From: Parafrigoribacterium_A sp035571875
GTDB taxonomy: Bacteria > Actinomycetota > Actinomycetes > Actinomycetales > Microbacteriaceae
Length of the DNA: 64,000 bases
NCBI GenBank assembly: GCA_035571875.1
Contig: DATNBR010000065.1
Location: 4,166 to 68,165, forward strand
Direction: 5' to 3'
A model generated the notes under the pieces. That model did no database searches, was not told where the DNA came from, and saw nothing but the letters and a program-made list of their open reading frames with translations. Below, piece by piece: positions 33,059 to 42,593 of this stretch. Numbering within the stretch: position 1 is the first letter of the stretch; each line of letters starts with the position of its first letter. Position numbers and translations under genes: made by a program.

Positions 33059-35788
33059 TTACTCCCGGTCGGTCAGATTCCAGGCATCCTCGTCCGAAGA
33101 GCCGTCGACTTCATCGTACCCGGAGGTCTGCTCGGCGACCGGGTCGCCCGCGTAGCGGTCCACGGTGGCGGGCGCCGGCGCGTCTTCGCCGCGCAGCTTC
33201 GCGAGTACGTTCGGCAGCTGCTCTGGTGCCACGAGCACGTCCCGGGCCTTGGATCCCTCGGATGGTCCGACGATCTCACGCGACTCGAGCAGGTCCATGA
33301 GGCGGCCTGCCTTGGCGAATCCGACACGCAGCTTGCGCTGGAGCATTGACGTGGAGCCGAACTGCGTGCTCACGACGAGTTCCGCGGCGGCGAGCAGCAC
33401 CTCGAGGTCATCGCCGATATCTCCGTCGATCGCCTTGTGCTCTGCCGCGGCAGCGACATCCTTGCGGTATTCCGGCTGCGCCTGGCGGGTCACGTGCTGT
33501 ACCACCGTGGCGACCTCGCTCTCGGGCACCCAGGCACCCTGCACCCTGATCGCCTTGGACGCACCCATCGGCAGGAACAGCGCGTCACCCTGACCGATGA
33601 GCTTGTCTGCCCCCGGCTGGTCGAGGATGACCCTCGAGTCGGTCATGCTGCTCACCGCGAAGGCGAGTCGGCTCGGCACGTTCGCCTTGATGAGTCCGGT
33701 GACGACATCCACGCTCGGTCGCTGCGTCGCGAGCACGAGGTGGATCCCGGATGCGCGCGCGAGCTGGGTGATGCGCACGATCGAGTCCTCGACGTCTCGC
33801 GGGGCGACCATCATGAGGTCCGCCAGCTCGTCGACGACGACGAGCAGGTATGGATAGGGCTTGAGCTGTCGTTCGCTGCCCGCTGGGAGCACTATCTCGT
33901 TCGCGACCACGGCCGCGTTGAAGTCATCGATGTGACGGAAGCCGAAGCTCGCCAGGTCGTCGTAGCGCATGTCCATCTCTTTCACGACCCAGGACAGCGC
34001 TTCCGCGGCCTTCTTGGGGTTCGTGATGATGGGCGTGATGAGGTGCGGCACGCCGGCGTAGGCGGCGAGCTCGACGCGCTTGGGGTCGATGAGCACCATG
34101 CGCACCTCGGACGGCTTCGCGCGCATGAGCAGCGAGGTGATCATCGAGTTGACGAAGCTGGACTTTCCGGAGCCGGTCGAGCCTGCGACGAGGAGGTGGG
34201 GCATCTTCGCGAGGTTGGCGACGACGAAGCCGCCCTCGACATCCTTGCCGAGGCCGATCGTCATCGGGTGCTGGCTGCTCGTGCTCGCGCGCGACCGCAG
34301 GACGTCGCCGAGCGAGACGATCTCGCGATCGGCGTTGGGGATCTCGACACCGATGGCGCTCTTGCCCGGGATGGGCGAGAGGATGCGCACCTCGTTGCTC
34401 GCCACCGCGTAGGAGAGGTTCTTGCTGAGGGCGGTGACCCGCTCGACCTTGACGCCGGGGCCCAGCTCGATCTCGTAGCGGGTGACCGTCGGGCCGCGAC
34501 TGAAACCGGTGACCTTGGCGTCCACCTGGAACTGCCTGAGCACCTCGGTGATCGCGCGCACGATCTCATCGTTCGCCTCGGAGCGGGACTTCGGCGGCGT
34601 GCCCTGCGCGAGCACGGAGACCGCGGGAAGCCGATACGGAGCGGTGGGCTGGGGGCGCTGCGGCTTGGCCGCACCCTCGTCGAATTCGCCGTGCTCGCCC
34701 TTGACCGAGGCCTTGTCGGAGAAGCCTGGCAGCAGCTCGGCGATGAGCGGCCCACCGTCGTCGCGGATGCCCGTCGCAGGCGAGACGCCCTCGACCTCGC
34801 CGGTGAAGCGCTTGACCGCGTTCTCGGCATTCAGCAGTTCGTCGAGCAGTTCGACACCGAACTCGCCCTCGCGCTTGGTGCGGTCGATGACCTCCGTCGC
34901 GTCGGAATCACGCGAGATCACGGGACTGTCGAAGGCGGGATCCTCCTCGCGCCTGGTCTTGTTCCTGCGCCACCATGGGATCGAGGCCGGGTCTTCCTCC
35001 TCGCCGAGGTCGTTGAAGACGAGGCCGGTGTCTGCCTTGGCGGCCTTCTGCGCGGCACGTTCGTCGGCATCCGACAACTGAGCGCCGAAGAGGTAGGCAT
35101 AGAGCTCGCGCAGCCGATCGCCGACCTTGTTCGGCGGAGTCTTGGTCAGGATGAAGAGCGATAGCACGAGGAGCAGCACGATCACCGGCGTCGCGAGGAA
35201 GCCGGTGCCGACGGTGAGCAGCGGAGCGGCGAGGACCCAGCCGAGCACGCCGCCCGCGTGGGCGAGCTGTTCCATGCCGCCCGCGGGCTGCGGCTGGCCG
35301 CCGAAGACGTGACACAGCGCGCTCACCGTGACGAGCAGTAGCGCAAGCCCGATGCCGATGCGCCCGTTGTCGTGAACGGACGACGGATGCCGAAACAACC
35401 AGACAGCGAACAGCAGCATGATGACGGGCAGCGCGAACGCGACGCGACCGAACAGTCCGCCAAAGGTGTACGCGTCGAGCGCGATAGCGACCGGGTCAGT
35501 GGGCTGGAACCATTCGACGACGGCGCCGATGAGGGCGAGGACGAAGACGAAGAAGGGCACGCCGTCGCGGCGCTCCTCCTTGGCAAGCGATTCCTTGCCG
35601 AGAACTCGAGCGGCGCCACCCACCACGTGGGCGAGTCCGAGCCAGGCCTTGGTCAGGAGTCCCTCTTCTGCCGGCGGCGCAGAAACCTTCGATCTGGCCG
35701 AAGGGAGCCGTTTCGTCGGTGCGGTGGCCGTGCGCGCGCGCGAATTCGTCGTGCGCGCACGCGAAGTCGACCTGGTGCTCGTAGCCAT
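33059..35788 (-). CDS. ftsK: DNA translocase FtsK
   Basis: Septal DNA pump for chromosome segregation. 909 residues: basic Ser/Thr/Arg start, about four membrane helices (roughly 70-235), acidic linker, RecA-like motor with Walker A VAGSTGSGKSS and Walker B LLVVVDELADLMM, FAVSSMTDSRVILDQPGADKLIGQGDAL, and a C-terminal gamma winged helix (STSMLQRKLRVGFAKAGRLMD) that reads KOPS sites. TACCGT seven bases before the ATG suggests a leaderless start. Confidence 0.96.
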   Translation of the reverse strand: MATSTRSTSRARTTNSRARTATAPTKRLPSARSKVSAPPAEEGLLTKAWLGLAHVVGGAARVLGKESLAKEERRDGVPFFVFVLALIGAVVEWFQPTDPVAIALDAYTFGGLFGRVAFALPVIMLLFAVWLFRHPSSVHDNGRIGIGLALLLVTVSALCHVFGGQPQPAGGMEQLAHAGGVLGWVLAAPLLTVGTGFLATPVIVLLLVLSLFILTKTPPNKVGDRLRELYAYLFGAQLSDADERAAQKAAKADTGLVFNDLGEEEDPASIPWWRRNKTRREEDPAFDSPVISRDSDATEVIDRTKREGEFGVELLDELLNAENAVKRFTGEVEGVSPATGIRDDGGPLIAELLPGFSDKASVKGEHGEFDEGAAKPQRPQPTAPYRLPAVSVLAQGTPPKSRSEANDEIVRAITEVLRQFQVDAKVTGFSRGPTVTRYEIELGPGVKVERVTALSKNLSYAVASNEVRILSPIPGKSAIGVEIPNADREIVSLGDVLRSRASTSSQHPMTIGLGKDVEGGFVVANLAKMPHLLVAGSTGSGKSSFVNSMITSLLMRAKPSEVRMVLIDPKRVELAAYAGVPHLITPIITNPKKAAEALSWVVKEMDMRYDDLASFGFRHIDDFNAAVVANEIVLPAGSERQLKPYPYLLVVVDELADLMMVAPRDVEDSIVRITQLARASGIHLVLATQRPSVDVVTGLIKANVPSRLAFAVSSMTDSRVILDQPGADKLIGQGDALFLPMGASKAIRVQGAWVPESEVATVVQHVTRQAQPEYRKDVAAAAEHKAIDGDIGDDLEVLLAAAELVVSTQFGSTSMLQRKLRVGFAKAGRLMDLLESREIVGPSEGSKARDVLVAPEQLPNVLAKLRGEDAPAPATVDRYAGDPVAEQTSGYDEVDGSSDEDAWNLTDRE

Positions 35789-35795
35789 GCGATCA

Positions 35796-35801
35796 ACGGT
35801 A
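35796..35801 (-). promoter_or_regulatory. -10 box of ftsK
   Basis: TACCGT seven bases before the ftsK ATG, no RBS. Confidence 0.5.
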
Positions 35802-35896
35802 GCGCGGCGGTCCGTCGAAGCCCGGTTGGCCGGGGCGCGTGTCAGCGCGTGAGATGAGAGTGCGGTGGATATCTCGACCAGCGCGACCCGCGCGGA

Positions 35897-37573
35897 TCAG
35901 GCCTCGATGACCACCGGGACGATCATGGGGCGCCGGCGGTGCTGCGTGTTGACCCAGCGGCCGACCGTGCGACGGATGACCTGGCTGAACGCGTGCGTGT
36001 CTCGCGTGCCGTTCTCCGCGGCATCGGTGAGCGCGCGGATGATGAGCGGCTTGACCGCGTCGAACACCGCTTCGTCCTCGGCGAAACCGCGAGCCTGGAT
36101 CTCCGGGCCGACGATGACACGGCCGGTCTGCGGATCGATCGCGGCGAAGATGGAGATGAACCCCTCTTCGGCGAGGATCCTGCGGTCTTTGAGGTCGGCA
36201 TCCGTGATCTCGCCGACGGTCGAGCCGTCGACGTAGACGTAGCCGAGGTCGAGTTGGCCGACGACCGTCGCGACGCCGTCTTTGAGGTCGACGACGGTGC
36301 CGTCTTCGCCGATGATCGTGTTCTCTTCGGGAATGCCGGTGGCGATCGCCAGTTGCTGGTTGGCCACGAGATGACGGTATTCGCCGTGCACGGGCAGCAC
36401 GTTCTTGGGCTTGAGGATGTTGTAGACGTAGAGCAACTCGCCCGCCGAGGCGTGGCCGGAGACGTGAACCTTGGCGTTGCCCTTGTGCACGACGTTGGCA
36501 CCGAGCTTCACAAGTCCGTTGATCACGCGGTAGACCGCATTCTCGTTGCCGGGGATGAGGCTCGAGGCGAGGATGACGGTGTCGCCCTTGCCCACCTCGA
36601 TCTGGTGCTCGAGGTTGGCCATGCGCGCGAGCACGGCCATGGGCTCACCCTGCGAGCCTGTGCTCATGTACACGATCTTGTTATCGGGCAGGTCGGCGGC
36701 CTTCTTGGACTCGATCAGCACGCCCTCCGGCACCCTGAGGTAGCCGAGCTCGGCGGCGATGTTCATGTTGCGCACCATCGAGCGGCCCATGAACGCGACC
36801 CTGCGACCGTTGGCGTGAGCGGCATCCAGCACCTGCTGCACGCGGTGCACGTGGCTCGAGAAACTCGCGACGATGACTCGCCGCGGCGCCTTGGAGATCA
36901 CGCTCTCGAGCACGGGCCCGATGTTGCGCTCCGGCGCGGTGAATCCCGGGACATCCGCGTTCGTGGAATCGGGCAGGAAGAGGTCGACTCCGGCCTCACC
37001 GAGGCGGGCGAAGGCGCGCAGGTCGGTGATGCGATCGTCGAGCGGTAGCTGATCCATCTTGAAGTCACCGGTGTGGAGCACGACTCCGGCGGTCGTTTTG
37101 ATGGCGACGGCGAGGGCATCCGGAATCGAGTGGTTCACAGCGATGAACTCGAGGGCGAAGGGGCCGAAGGCCTCGCGCTGCCCCTCCTTGACCGTGAGTG
37201 TGTACGGGGTGATGCGGTGTTCCTTGAGCTTCGCCTCGACGAGGGCGAGCGTGAGCGTGGAGCCGATGAGCGGCAGGTCCTGGCGCAGCTTGAGCAGGTA
37301 CGGCACGGCCCCGATGTGGTCTTCGTGACCGTGGGTGAGCACGACGCCGAGCACGTCATCCAGGCGGTCCCTGATGGAGCTGAAGTCGGGCAGGATGAGG
37401 TCGACGCCCGGCTGATTCTCTTCGGGGAAGAGCACGCCGCAATCGACGATGAGGAGTTTGCCGTCTATCTCGTAGACGGTCATGTTGCGGCCGATCTCGC
37501 CCAGACCGCCGATCGGGGTGACGCGCAGGGTTCCTGCGGCGAGCTTGCGTGGTTCGTAGATCGGTGAATTCAT
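35897..37573 (-). CDS. rnj: Ribonuclease J
   Basis: Metallo-beta-lactamase/beta-CASP nuclease with 5'-3' exonuclease and endonuclease activity in mRNA turnover and rRNA maturation. 558 residues. HGHEDH at 81-86, further metal ligands in VNHSIPDA and VLHTGDFKMD, beta-CASP domain with SHVHRVQQVLDAA and STGSQGEP, and C-terminal region VHVSGHASAGEL...LPVHGEYRHL. With pnp in the same window, two major RNases are close together. Confidence 0.95.
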   Translation of the reverse strand: MNSPIYEPRKLAAGTLRVTPIGGLGEIGRNMTVYEIDGKLLIVDCGVLFPEENQPGVDLILPDFSSIRDRLDDVLGVVLTHGHEDHIGAVPYLLKLRQDLPLIGSTLTLALVEAKLKEHRITPYTLTVKEGQREAFGPFALEFIAVNHSIPDALAVAIKTTAGVVLHTGDFKMDQLPLDDRITDLRAFARLGEAGVDLFLPDSTNADVPGFTAPERNIGPVLESVISKAPRRVIVASFSSHVHRVQQVLDAAHANGRRVAFMGRSMVRNMNIAAELGYLRVPEGVLIESKKAADLPDNKIVYMSTGSQGEPMAVLARMANLEHQIEVGKGDTVILASSLIPGNENAVYRVINGLVKLGANVVHKGNAKVHVSGHASAGELLYVYNILKPKNVLPVHGEYRHLVANQQLAIATGIPEENTIIGEDGTVVDLKDGVATVVGQLDLGYVYVDGSTVGEITDADLKDRRILAEEGFISIFAAIDPQTGRVIVGPEIQARGFAEDEAVFDAVKPLIIRALTDAAENGTRDTHAFSQVIRRTVGRWVNTQHRRRPMIVPVVIEA

Positions 37574-37654
37574 AGCGTCCAGTGTTCGTGCGGCCCTGAT
37601 CGGATGATCGCGACCGGTTCATGGGGCCTCGAGCCCCCCGTTCAAGTTGGCGGG

Positions 37655-38632
37655 CTAGCGGGTGGTGCCGGCGACCTTCGGAAGGGCTCCGCCTGCGGCG
37701 GCGTTGCGATCCGGGCGGAAGTTGCTGAGATCGAGACCGGTGATCTCACCGACGAGCGCGATCTCGTCTTCGATCTGGGCGGCCTCGAAGTCCTCGGGGC
37801 CGACGAGCGGCAGTCGCACCCGCGGGGACCCGATGCGACCGAGGCCATGAAGGATGTACTTGGCCGCGACGGTGCCCGGCACGTGCGTCATGACCGCGCG
37901 CACGAGGGGTTCGAGCTGCTTATGGGCGGCGGTCGCCGTGGCGAGATCGCCCTTGTTCACCGCGTCGACGATGACGCGGTAGGGAGCCGCCGCGATGTTG
38001 GCCGTGACGCCGACGAGTCCGGATGCGCCGATCGACAGGTGCGGCAGCACGTTCGTGTCATCACCCGAGAAATACAGCAGATCGGTCTGGTTGAGCACGC
38101 GACTGACCTCTGCGAAATCGCCCTTCGCGTCTTTGACGGCACGGATGTTCGGGTGCTGCGAGGCACGCAGGATCGTTTCGTACTTGATCGGGATGCCGGT
38201 ACGGCCGGGGATGTCGTACAGGATGACCGGAAGATCGGTGGCGTCCGCGATCATGCGGAAGTGCGTGAGGACGCCCGCCTGGGTGGGCTTGTTGTAGTAC
38301 GGCGTGACGATCATGACGCCGTCTGCGCCCGCCTTCTCGCTCGCCTTATAGAGCTCGATGGCGTGTGCGGTCTCGTTCGAGCCACCGCCGGTGATGGTCT
38401 TCGCTCGACCGGCCGCGACGGCCTTGCTCACCTCGACCAGGCGGAGCTTCTCGGGGTCGGTGAGCGTGCTGGTCTCACCCGTGGTGCCGGAGACGACGAT
38501 GCCATCCGCACCAGCGGTGATGACGTCGTCGATGTGCTTCTCGACGCCGGGCCAATCGACTTCGCCGTCAGCGGTGAACGGCGTGACGAGTGCGACGAGC
38601 ACCTGACCGAAGGGATTGTTGGACGTAGTCAC
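37655..38632 (-). CDS. dapA: 4-hydroxy-tetrahydrodipicolinate synthase
   Basis: Condenses pyruvate and aspartate semialdehyde, entering the lysine/DAP branch. 325 residues from GTG 38632. Schiff-base Lys167 (AVKDAKGD), Tyr139 in LYDIPGRTG, Thr50-Thr51 (SGTTGE) and Tyr113 (YYNKPTQ) are in place. Upstream open frame is not coding-like. TACCCT six bases before the GTG and no RBS: leaderless. dapB lies 2.6 kb away. Confidence 0.96.
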   Translation of the reverse strand: MTTSNNPFGQVLVALVTPFTADGEVDWPGVEKHIDDVITAGADGIVVSGTTGETSTLTDPEKLRLVEVSKAVAAGRAKTITGGGSNETAHAIELYKASEKAGADGVMIVTPYYNKPTQAGVLTHFRMIADATDLPVILYDIPGRTGIPIKYETILRASQHPNIRAVKDAKGDFAEVSRVLNQTDLLYFSGDDTNVLPHLSIGASGLVGVTANIAAAPYRVIVDAVNKGDLATATAAHKQLEPLVRAVMTHVPGTVAAKYILHGLGRIGSPRVRLPLVGPEDFEAAQIEDEIALVGEITGLDLSNFRPDRNAAAGGALPKVAGTTR

Positions 38633-38638
38633 GAGTAC

Positions 38639-38644
38639 AGGGTA
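38639..38644 (-). promoter_or_regulatory. -10 box of dapA
   Basis: TACCCT six bases before the dapA GTG; supports that start. Confidence 0.55.
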
Positions 38645-38754
38645 TCGGTTGGTGCCGCGATCCGCCTGCGGGCCGTCCGCCAGAGCCCGCAGAGCCTGTA
38701 ATCTCGCGTCACACTCCCCAGCCGCCGCCGGGACAGGCATACCGTGGTGCCACC

Positions 38755-39198
38755 ATGAACGTTCTCCTTGTCTTCGGCACACTGATCGGGCTGGTGGCAC
38801 TGGCCACGCTGCTCGGCGTGCTCTGGCGAGCGCGCACCGGTCGGGTTCGAGCGATCGCGCACGAGATCGTGATCGAGGCGGTGGACCTCGGCGCGGGCGT
38901 GGGTCTCGGGGATGGGGCGACGCTCCTGCAGTTCTCCACGACGGTCTGTGCGCCCTGCAGGGTCACGCACTCCCTTCTCGACGAACTCGCCACGCAGCGG
39001 GTCGGCGTCAGCCACGTCGACGTCGACATCACCCGTCGAGGCGACCTCGCGAGCCGCTACCGGGTACTTCAGGCGCCCACGACCTTCATCCTCGACAATC
39101 GTGGCGTCATCCGGGCACGGATCGGCGGCGTGCCCCGCAGCGCGGAGGTCACCTCGGAGCTCGACCGCATCCTCACCACCGCAGCCGCGATCGCCTGA
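38755..39198 (+). CDS. Thioredoxin-like membrane-anchored protein
   Basis: 147 residues: one N-terminal membrane segment (about 3-24), then a thioredoxin fold with CAPC at 65-68 in LLQFSTTVCAPCRVT and the cis-Pro LQAPTTFIL. The active site should face outwards if the N-terminus is inside. It is followed after 15 bases by a DUF4395 gene with conserved cysteines, a likely redox partner. TACCGT lies nine bases before the ATG. Confidence 0.88.
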   Translation: MNVLLVFGTLIGLVALATLLGVLWRARTGRVRAIAHEIVIEAVDLGAGVGLGDGATLLQFSTTVCAPCRVTHSLLDELATQRVGVSHVDVDITRRGDLASRYRVLQAPTTFILDNRGVIRARIGGVPRSAEVTSELDRILTTAAAIA

Positions 39199-39213
39199 AC
39201 AGGAGCGCACAGC

Positions 39214-39768
39214 ATGGCAGCCACCGAGCATCCGACTCTTCCCGCGTCGAAGGCGGGCCTCGTTGCGAAGGGCGGTCGGGCCGGAATCGACCCGCGCGGA
39301 CCCCGCTTCGGTGCCGGCATCACCGCGACTCTCCTGCTCGTCACCATCGGAGTCGGCCTGCCGAGCGCCGCGCTGCCCGCCGTCACGCCTGGCGCACGCG
39401 TCGCGGAACCGGCCTTCGTGCTGCTGGCCGTCATCACCGCGCTGTTCGCGTGGGGTGCCTTCGCGGGCGTGTCGAGGCATCCGTATGGCTGGCTGTTCAG
39501 AACGGTTGTGCGACCGCGGCTCGCGCCGCCCAGCCATCTGGAGGATCAGGTTCCGCCTACCTTTGCGCAGGGCATCGGCCTGTTCGTCTCCGTCGTCGGC
39601 ATCGTGCTGCACCTCGCGGGAGTGCCATTCGGCCTCGTGATTCCCGCGGCAGCGGCGTTCATCGCCGCTTTCCTGAACTCAGTGTTCGACTACTGCTTCG
39701 GATGCCAGATCTACCTGTTGCTCGTGCGCGCCGGCGTTCTCGGTCGGGCTTCGATCCCCGCCGCCTGA
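39214..39768 (+). CDS. DUF4395 family membrane protein
   Basis: 184 residues, about four helices. Conserved tail FDYCFGCQIYLL carries a CxxC pair at the membrane surface. DUF4395 genes often neighbour thioredoxin-like genes, and here AGGAG links it to the preceding one in an operon. Possible vitamin-K/quinone-linked or thiol-redox membrane partner; that role is inferred. Confidence 0.85.
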   Translation: MAATEHPTLPASKAGLVAKGGRAGIDPRGPRFGAGITATLLLVTIGVGLPSAALPAVTPGARVAEPAFVLLAVITALFAWGAFAGVSRHPYGWLFRTVVRPRLAPPSHLEDQVPPTFAQGIGLFVSVVGIVLHLAGVPFGLVIPAAAAFIAAFLNSVFDYCFGCQIYLLLVRAGVLGRASIPAA

Positions 39769-39829
39769 CCCGCGCGCGAGACCCTCAGGTGGGTGGCTTA
39801 AGCTGAAACTTCGACACGAGGGGATGCCC

Positions 39830-40744
39830 ATGGCCGCCGCGAAGCAGCACACGATGCGGATTCTCGTATCCGGCGCATCCGGACTGATCGGAACCGAGCT
39901 GTGCAGGCAGCTCCGCGAGGACGGCCACGACGTCCATACCCTCGTGCGTCGCCAGCCCTCGGCGCCGAACGAGCACAACTGGGCACCCACGGCGCGCATC
40001 CTGGATTCGAGCCTGATCGACTCGGCCGACGCCATCATCAACCTCTCGGGTGCGCCCCTGGGGCGGTTGCCCTGGACGCCGGGCTACAAGCGGGAGCTGC
40101 TGGATTCGCGGCTGCAGACGACGAGGGCGCTCGCCGAGGCGATGAACATGGCCTCGAAGCCGCCCGCGGTCTTCCTCAACGCCTCGGCCGTGGGCTTCTA
40201 CGGCGATCGACCAGGCGAGCGACTCACCGAGGCCTCACCGAAGGGCACCGGCTTTCTCGCCGACGTCGTCGAGGCGTGGGAGCAGGCGGCCCAGATCCGC
40301 CCGGCGAAGACTCGGCTCGTCACCTTCCGCACCGGAATCGTGCTCGGTCGAGGCGGCGCGCTCGGCCCGCTGGTCGCGCTCACCCGGCTGGGGCTCGGAT
40401 CGCGGCTCGCGACCGGCGGCGACATCTGGCCCTGGATCAGCTTGTACGACGAGGCGGCCGCCATCCGACATCTGCTGCACTCCTCGCTCAGCGGAGTGGT
40501 GAACCTCACCGGGCCGACGACGGCGACCTCCGACCGGATCACCGCCTACCTCGCGAAGCGGATGCACCGCTGGTACGACTTCGCCGTGCCCGCGTGGGGC
40601 ATCAAGCTGGCGATGCAGGATGCCGGAACAGAGTTGCTGCTCAGCAGCCAGAAGGTGCTGCCGACTCGATTGCTCGACGATGGCTTTCGCTTCAGGGACG
40701 AGACCGCCGAGAGCGCCATCGACGCGATGCTCGAGCGCCGCTGA
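39830..40744 (+). CDS. TIGR01777-family SDR epimerase/oxidoreductase
   Basis: 304 residues from the ATG at 39830; GAGGGG lies six bases before it, whereas the ATG at 39824 abuts the site. Extended SDR fold: GASGLIGTEL, DAIINLSGAPL, NASAVGFYGDR (Tyr-x3-style site altered as in this family), GDIWPWISLYDEAAAIRHLL. C-terminal DUF1731 (VPAWGIKLAMQDAGTELLLSSQKVLPTRLLDDGFRF). Substrate unknown. Confidence 0.9.
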   Translation: MAAAKQHTMRILVSGASGLIGTELCRQLREDGHDVHTLVRRQPSAPNEHNWAPTARILDSSLIDSADAIINLSGAPLGRLPWTPGYKRELLDSRLQTTRALAEAMNMASKPPAVFLNASAVGFYGDRPGERLTEASPKGTGFLADVVEAWEQAAQIRPAKTRLVTFRTGIVLGRGGALGPLVALTRLGLGSRLATGGDIWPWISLYDEAAAIRHLLHSSLSGVVNLTGPTTATSDRITAYLAKRMHRWYDFAVPAWGIKLAMQDAGTELLLSSQKVLPTRLLDDGFRFRDETAESAIDAMLERR

Positions 40745-40754
40745 GCAGCGGCGG

Positions 40755-41207
40755 TCAGCCCCGGCGTTGCTCGCGCTCGAGCCTGATCGCGTGGCCGATC
40801 GCGCGCCGACCGCGACGGCGATCGCCACACGCGTCATAGGCGAGGCCGAGTCTGAACCAGGCCTGCCAACTGCCCGGTGCCGCCTCGACGGCCGCCTGAT
40901 ACTCGGGGAAGACCGCGTCGGCAGCCGCACGCTCCGGGCGCCCGCTCGCGCGCGTGGGCAGCGCATCCGCCGGAAGGTCGTCGCCACCCGTGCGCAGAAC
41001 ACCGAGGAGCCGCTGGCTGCGCAGGCCGAACAGCAGTTCCGCGCCGAGCGCCCAGGCGCCGAGCAGCGGGAGCACGATGAGGGCGACACCGATACCCTTG
41101 GCCGCGCCGTTGTCGACGGCGAAGAGTCGGAACGCCAGCTGGGTGACGACCACGAGATAGAGCACGAGGACCGCCGACATGACGGCCACGGCAATGCGAC
41201 CGTTCAT
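40755..41207 (-). CDS. Two-helix membrane protein with TPR-like tail
   Basis: 150 residues. Two membrane segments (about 5-28 and 40-62), a linker, then one TPR-like unit, FPEYQAAVEAAPGSWQAWFRLGLAYDACGDRRRGRRAIGHAIRL. Overlaps the dapB stop by four bases, so it is co-translated with dapB. Function unknown. Confidence 0.8.
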   Translation of the reverse strand: MNGRIAVAVMSAVLVLYLVVVTQLAFRLFAVDNGAAKGIGVALIVLPLLGAWALGAELLFGLRSQRLLGVLRTGGDDLPADALPTRASGRPERAAADAVFPEYQAAVEAAPGSWQAWFRLGLAYDACGDRRRGRRAIGHAIRLEREQRRG

Positions 41208-41950
41208 GCCCTGAAGGCTCCGCCCAGGTCGATGAGGCGGTCCAGACCGACGGTGACACCGCGGGAATTCACTGCGGCCCGCAGTGCGATGAGGATTCCC
41301 CTCTCGTACGAACTCGACGCGAGGGTCTCATGGGTGATCGTGAGCAGCTCGCCGTTGCCGCCGAAGAGGACGTCCTGCTTTGCCACGACGCCCTGCATGC
41401 GCAGGCTGTGGATCGGAATGCTCGACGCCTGCTGACCGCGCGCACGCTGGTCGCTGTGCGGGGCGGACACCGGTCCGAGGGCGCTGCGGGCGTCGCCCAT
41501 GAGTTCCGCGGTGCGCACTGCCGTGCCCGAGGGCGAGTCGATCTTCGACGCGTGGTGGGCCTCGACGATCTCGATCGAGTCGTAGAACCGCGCGGCCATG
41601 GCGGCGAAGGTCGTGGCGAGGACCGATCCGATCGAGAAGTTCGGCACGATGATGACGCCCGCCTCGGGATCGTCCTCGACGGACGACCTGAGGGCCGCGA
41701 TCCGCTCGGCCGACCAGCCGCTCGTCCCGACGAGCACGCGGATGCCGTTCGCCGCGGCGAATTCCACGACGGTCGGACTCACGGCCGGCAACGTGAAATC
41801 GACGGCGAGGTCTGCGCCGAGCATCGCGGACAGTTCAGTCTTCGAGTCGAGTTCTGCGACGAGTTCGAAGTCGTCGGAGTCACGCACGAGCTGCGAGACG
41901 AGCCTGCCCATTCTGCCGGTTGCGCCGACCACGGCGACCCTGGTTGTCAT
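41204..41950 (-). CDS. dapB: 4-hydroxy-tetrahydrodipicolinate reductase
   Basis: NAD(P)H-dependent step after DapA. 248 residues. GATGRMGR (9-16), DFTLPA, GTSGWS, NFSIGSVLAT, and catalytic HH plus Lys in EAHHASKIDSPSGTA (about 134-146). TAGATT six bases before the ATG: leaderless, and divergent from the GNAT gene. Confidence 0.96.
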   Translation of the reverse strand: MTTRVAVVGATGRMGRLVSQLVRDSDDFELVAELDSKTELSAMLGADLAVDFTLPAVSPTVVEFAAANGIRVLVGTSGWSAERIAALRSSVEDDPEAGVIIVPNFSIGSVLATTFAAMAARFYDSIEIVEAHHASKIDSPSGTAVRTAELMGDARSALGPVSAPHSDQRARGQQASSIPIHSLRMQGVVAKQDVLFGGNGELLTITHETLASSSYERGILIALRAAVNSRGVTVGLDRLIDLGGAFRA

Positions 41951-41956
41951 CCGTTC

Positions 41957-41962
41957 AATCTA
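41957..41962 (-). promoter_or_regulatory. -10 box of dapB
   Basis: TAGATT six bases before the dapB ATG. Confidence 0.55.
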
Positions 41963-41990
41963 CCAAGCCGGCGGAGTCCGACGATCGACC

Positions 41991-41996
41991 TAGGCT
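41991..41996 (+). promoter_or_regulatory. -10 box of the GNAT gene
   Basis: TAGGCT six bases before the ATG at 42003; divergent from dapB. Confidence 0.55.
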
Positions 41997-42002
41997 TGCA
42001 GG

Positions 42003-42491
42003 ATGGTGCGCTTCAGAGAGACCCCGGTGACCGACGACGCCGCGCGGCTGCTGCTGAACGAGTACTTCGGATCGCGCGAGCTGAGTTTTCCGGAGTCGCA
42101 GGGCAGGTATCAACCGGTGTTCCCGAGCGCCGCGGCGTTCGAGCCACCGCGAGGCGTCTTCCTCGTGGTCGAGGCCGAGGTGGATGGCGGCAGCGCAGAC
42201 GTGGGCTGCGGCGGCGTTCGAAGGCTCGAGACCCCGGATGGCGCTCCCGTGCGCTTCGAGGTGAAGCACCTCTGGCTTCAACCTCGCGTTCGGGGCCGCG
42301 GCTACGGACGGGTGCTGCTCGGCGAGCTCGAGCGCCGCGCGATCGAACTCGGAGCGGGCGAGCTCGTGCTCGACACCAACGACAGCCTGCTCGCGGCGGG
42401 CGGGCTCTATCGCTCGAGCGGCTACGTGACGATCCCGCCGTACAACGAGAATCCGAACGCGACGACTTGGTACGCGAAGCGGGTGGGGTGA
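42003..42491 (+). CDS. GNAT-family N-acetyltransferase
   Basis: 162 residues. Motif A is VKHLWLQPRVRGRGYGRVLLGELERRA, the acetyl-CoA pyrophosphate loop, followed by ELVLDTNDSLLAAGGLYRSSGYV. Substrate unknown. Leaderless start (TAGGCT-N6-ATG). Followed within a few bases by a tandem repeat. Confidence 0.9.
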   Translation: MVRFRETPVTDDAARLLLNEYFGSRELSFPESQGRYQPVFPSAAAFEPPRGVFLVVEAEVDGGSADVGCGGVRRLETPDGAPVRFEVKHLWLQPRVRGRGYGRVLLGELERRAIELGAGELVLDTNDSLLAAGGLYRSSGYVTIPPYNENPNATTWYAKRVG

Positions 42492-42503
42492 GGGGTTTCG
42501 ATA

Positions 42504-42593
42504 CGCTCGTTCCTCGCTACTCAACCCGCCTTAGCGCTCGTTCCTCGCTACTCAACCCGCCTTAGCGCTCGTTGCTCGCTACTCAACCCGCCC
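42504..42593. repeat. 31-bp tandem repeat, three copies
   Basis: Unit begins CGCTCGTTCCTCGCTAC and ends CAACCCGCCTTAG. Copies at 42504-42534, 42535-42565 (identical) and 42566-42593 (one change, truncated), preceded by GTTTCGATA. There are no spacers. It recalls a repeat seen between genes of many Microbacteriaceae. Lies between convergent genes. Confidence 0.8.

Noticed and set aside
33437..35164. Open frame of 575 codons on the plus strand
   Set aside because: Antisense shadow of ftsK with low-complexity charged composition.
42504..42593. CRISPR-like array
   Set aside because: Repeats are directly adjacent with no spacers and no cas genes are present.
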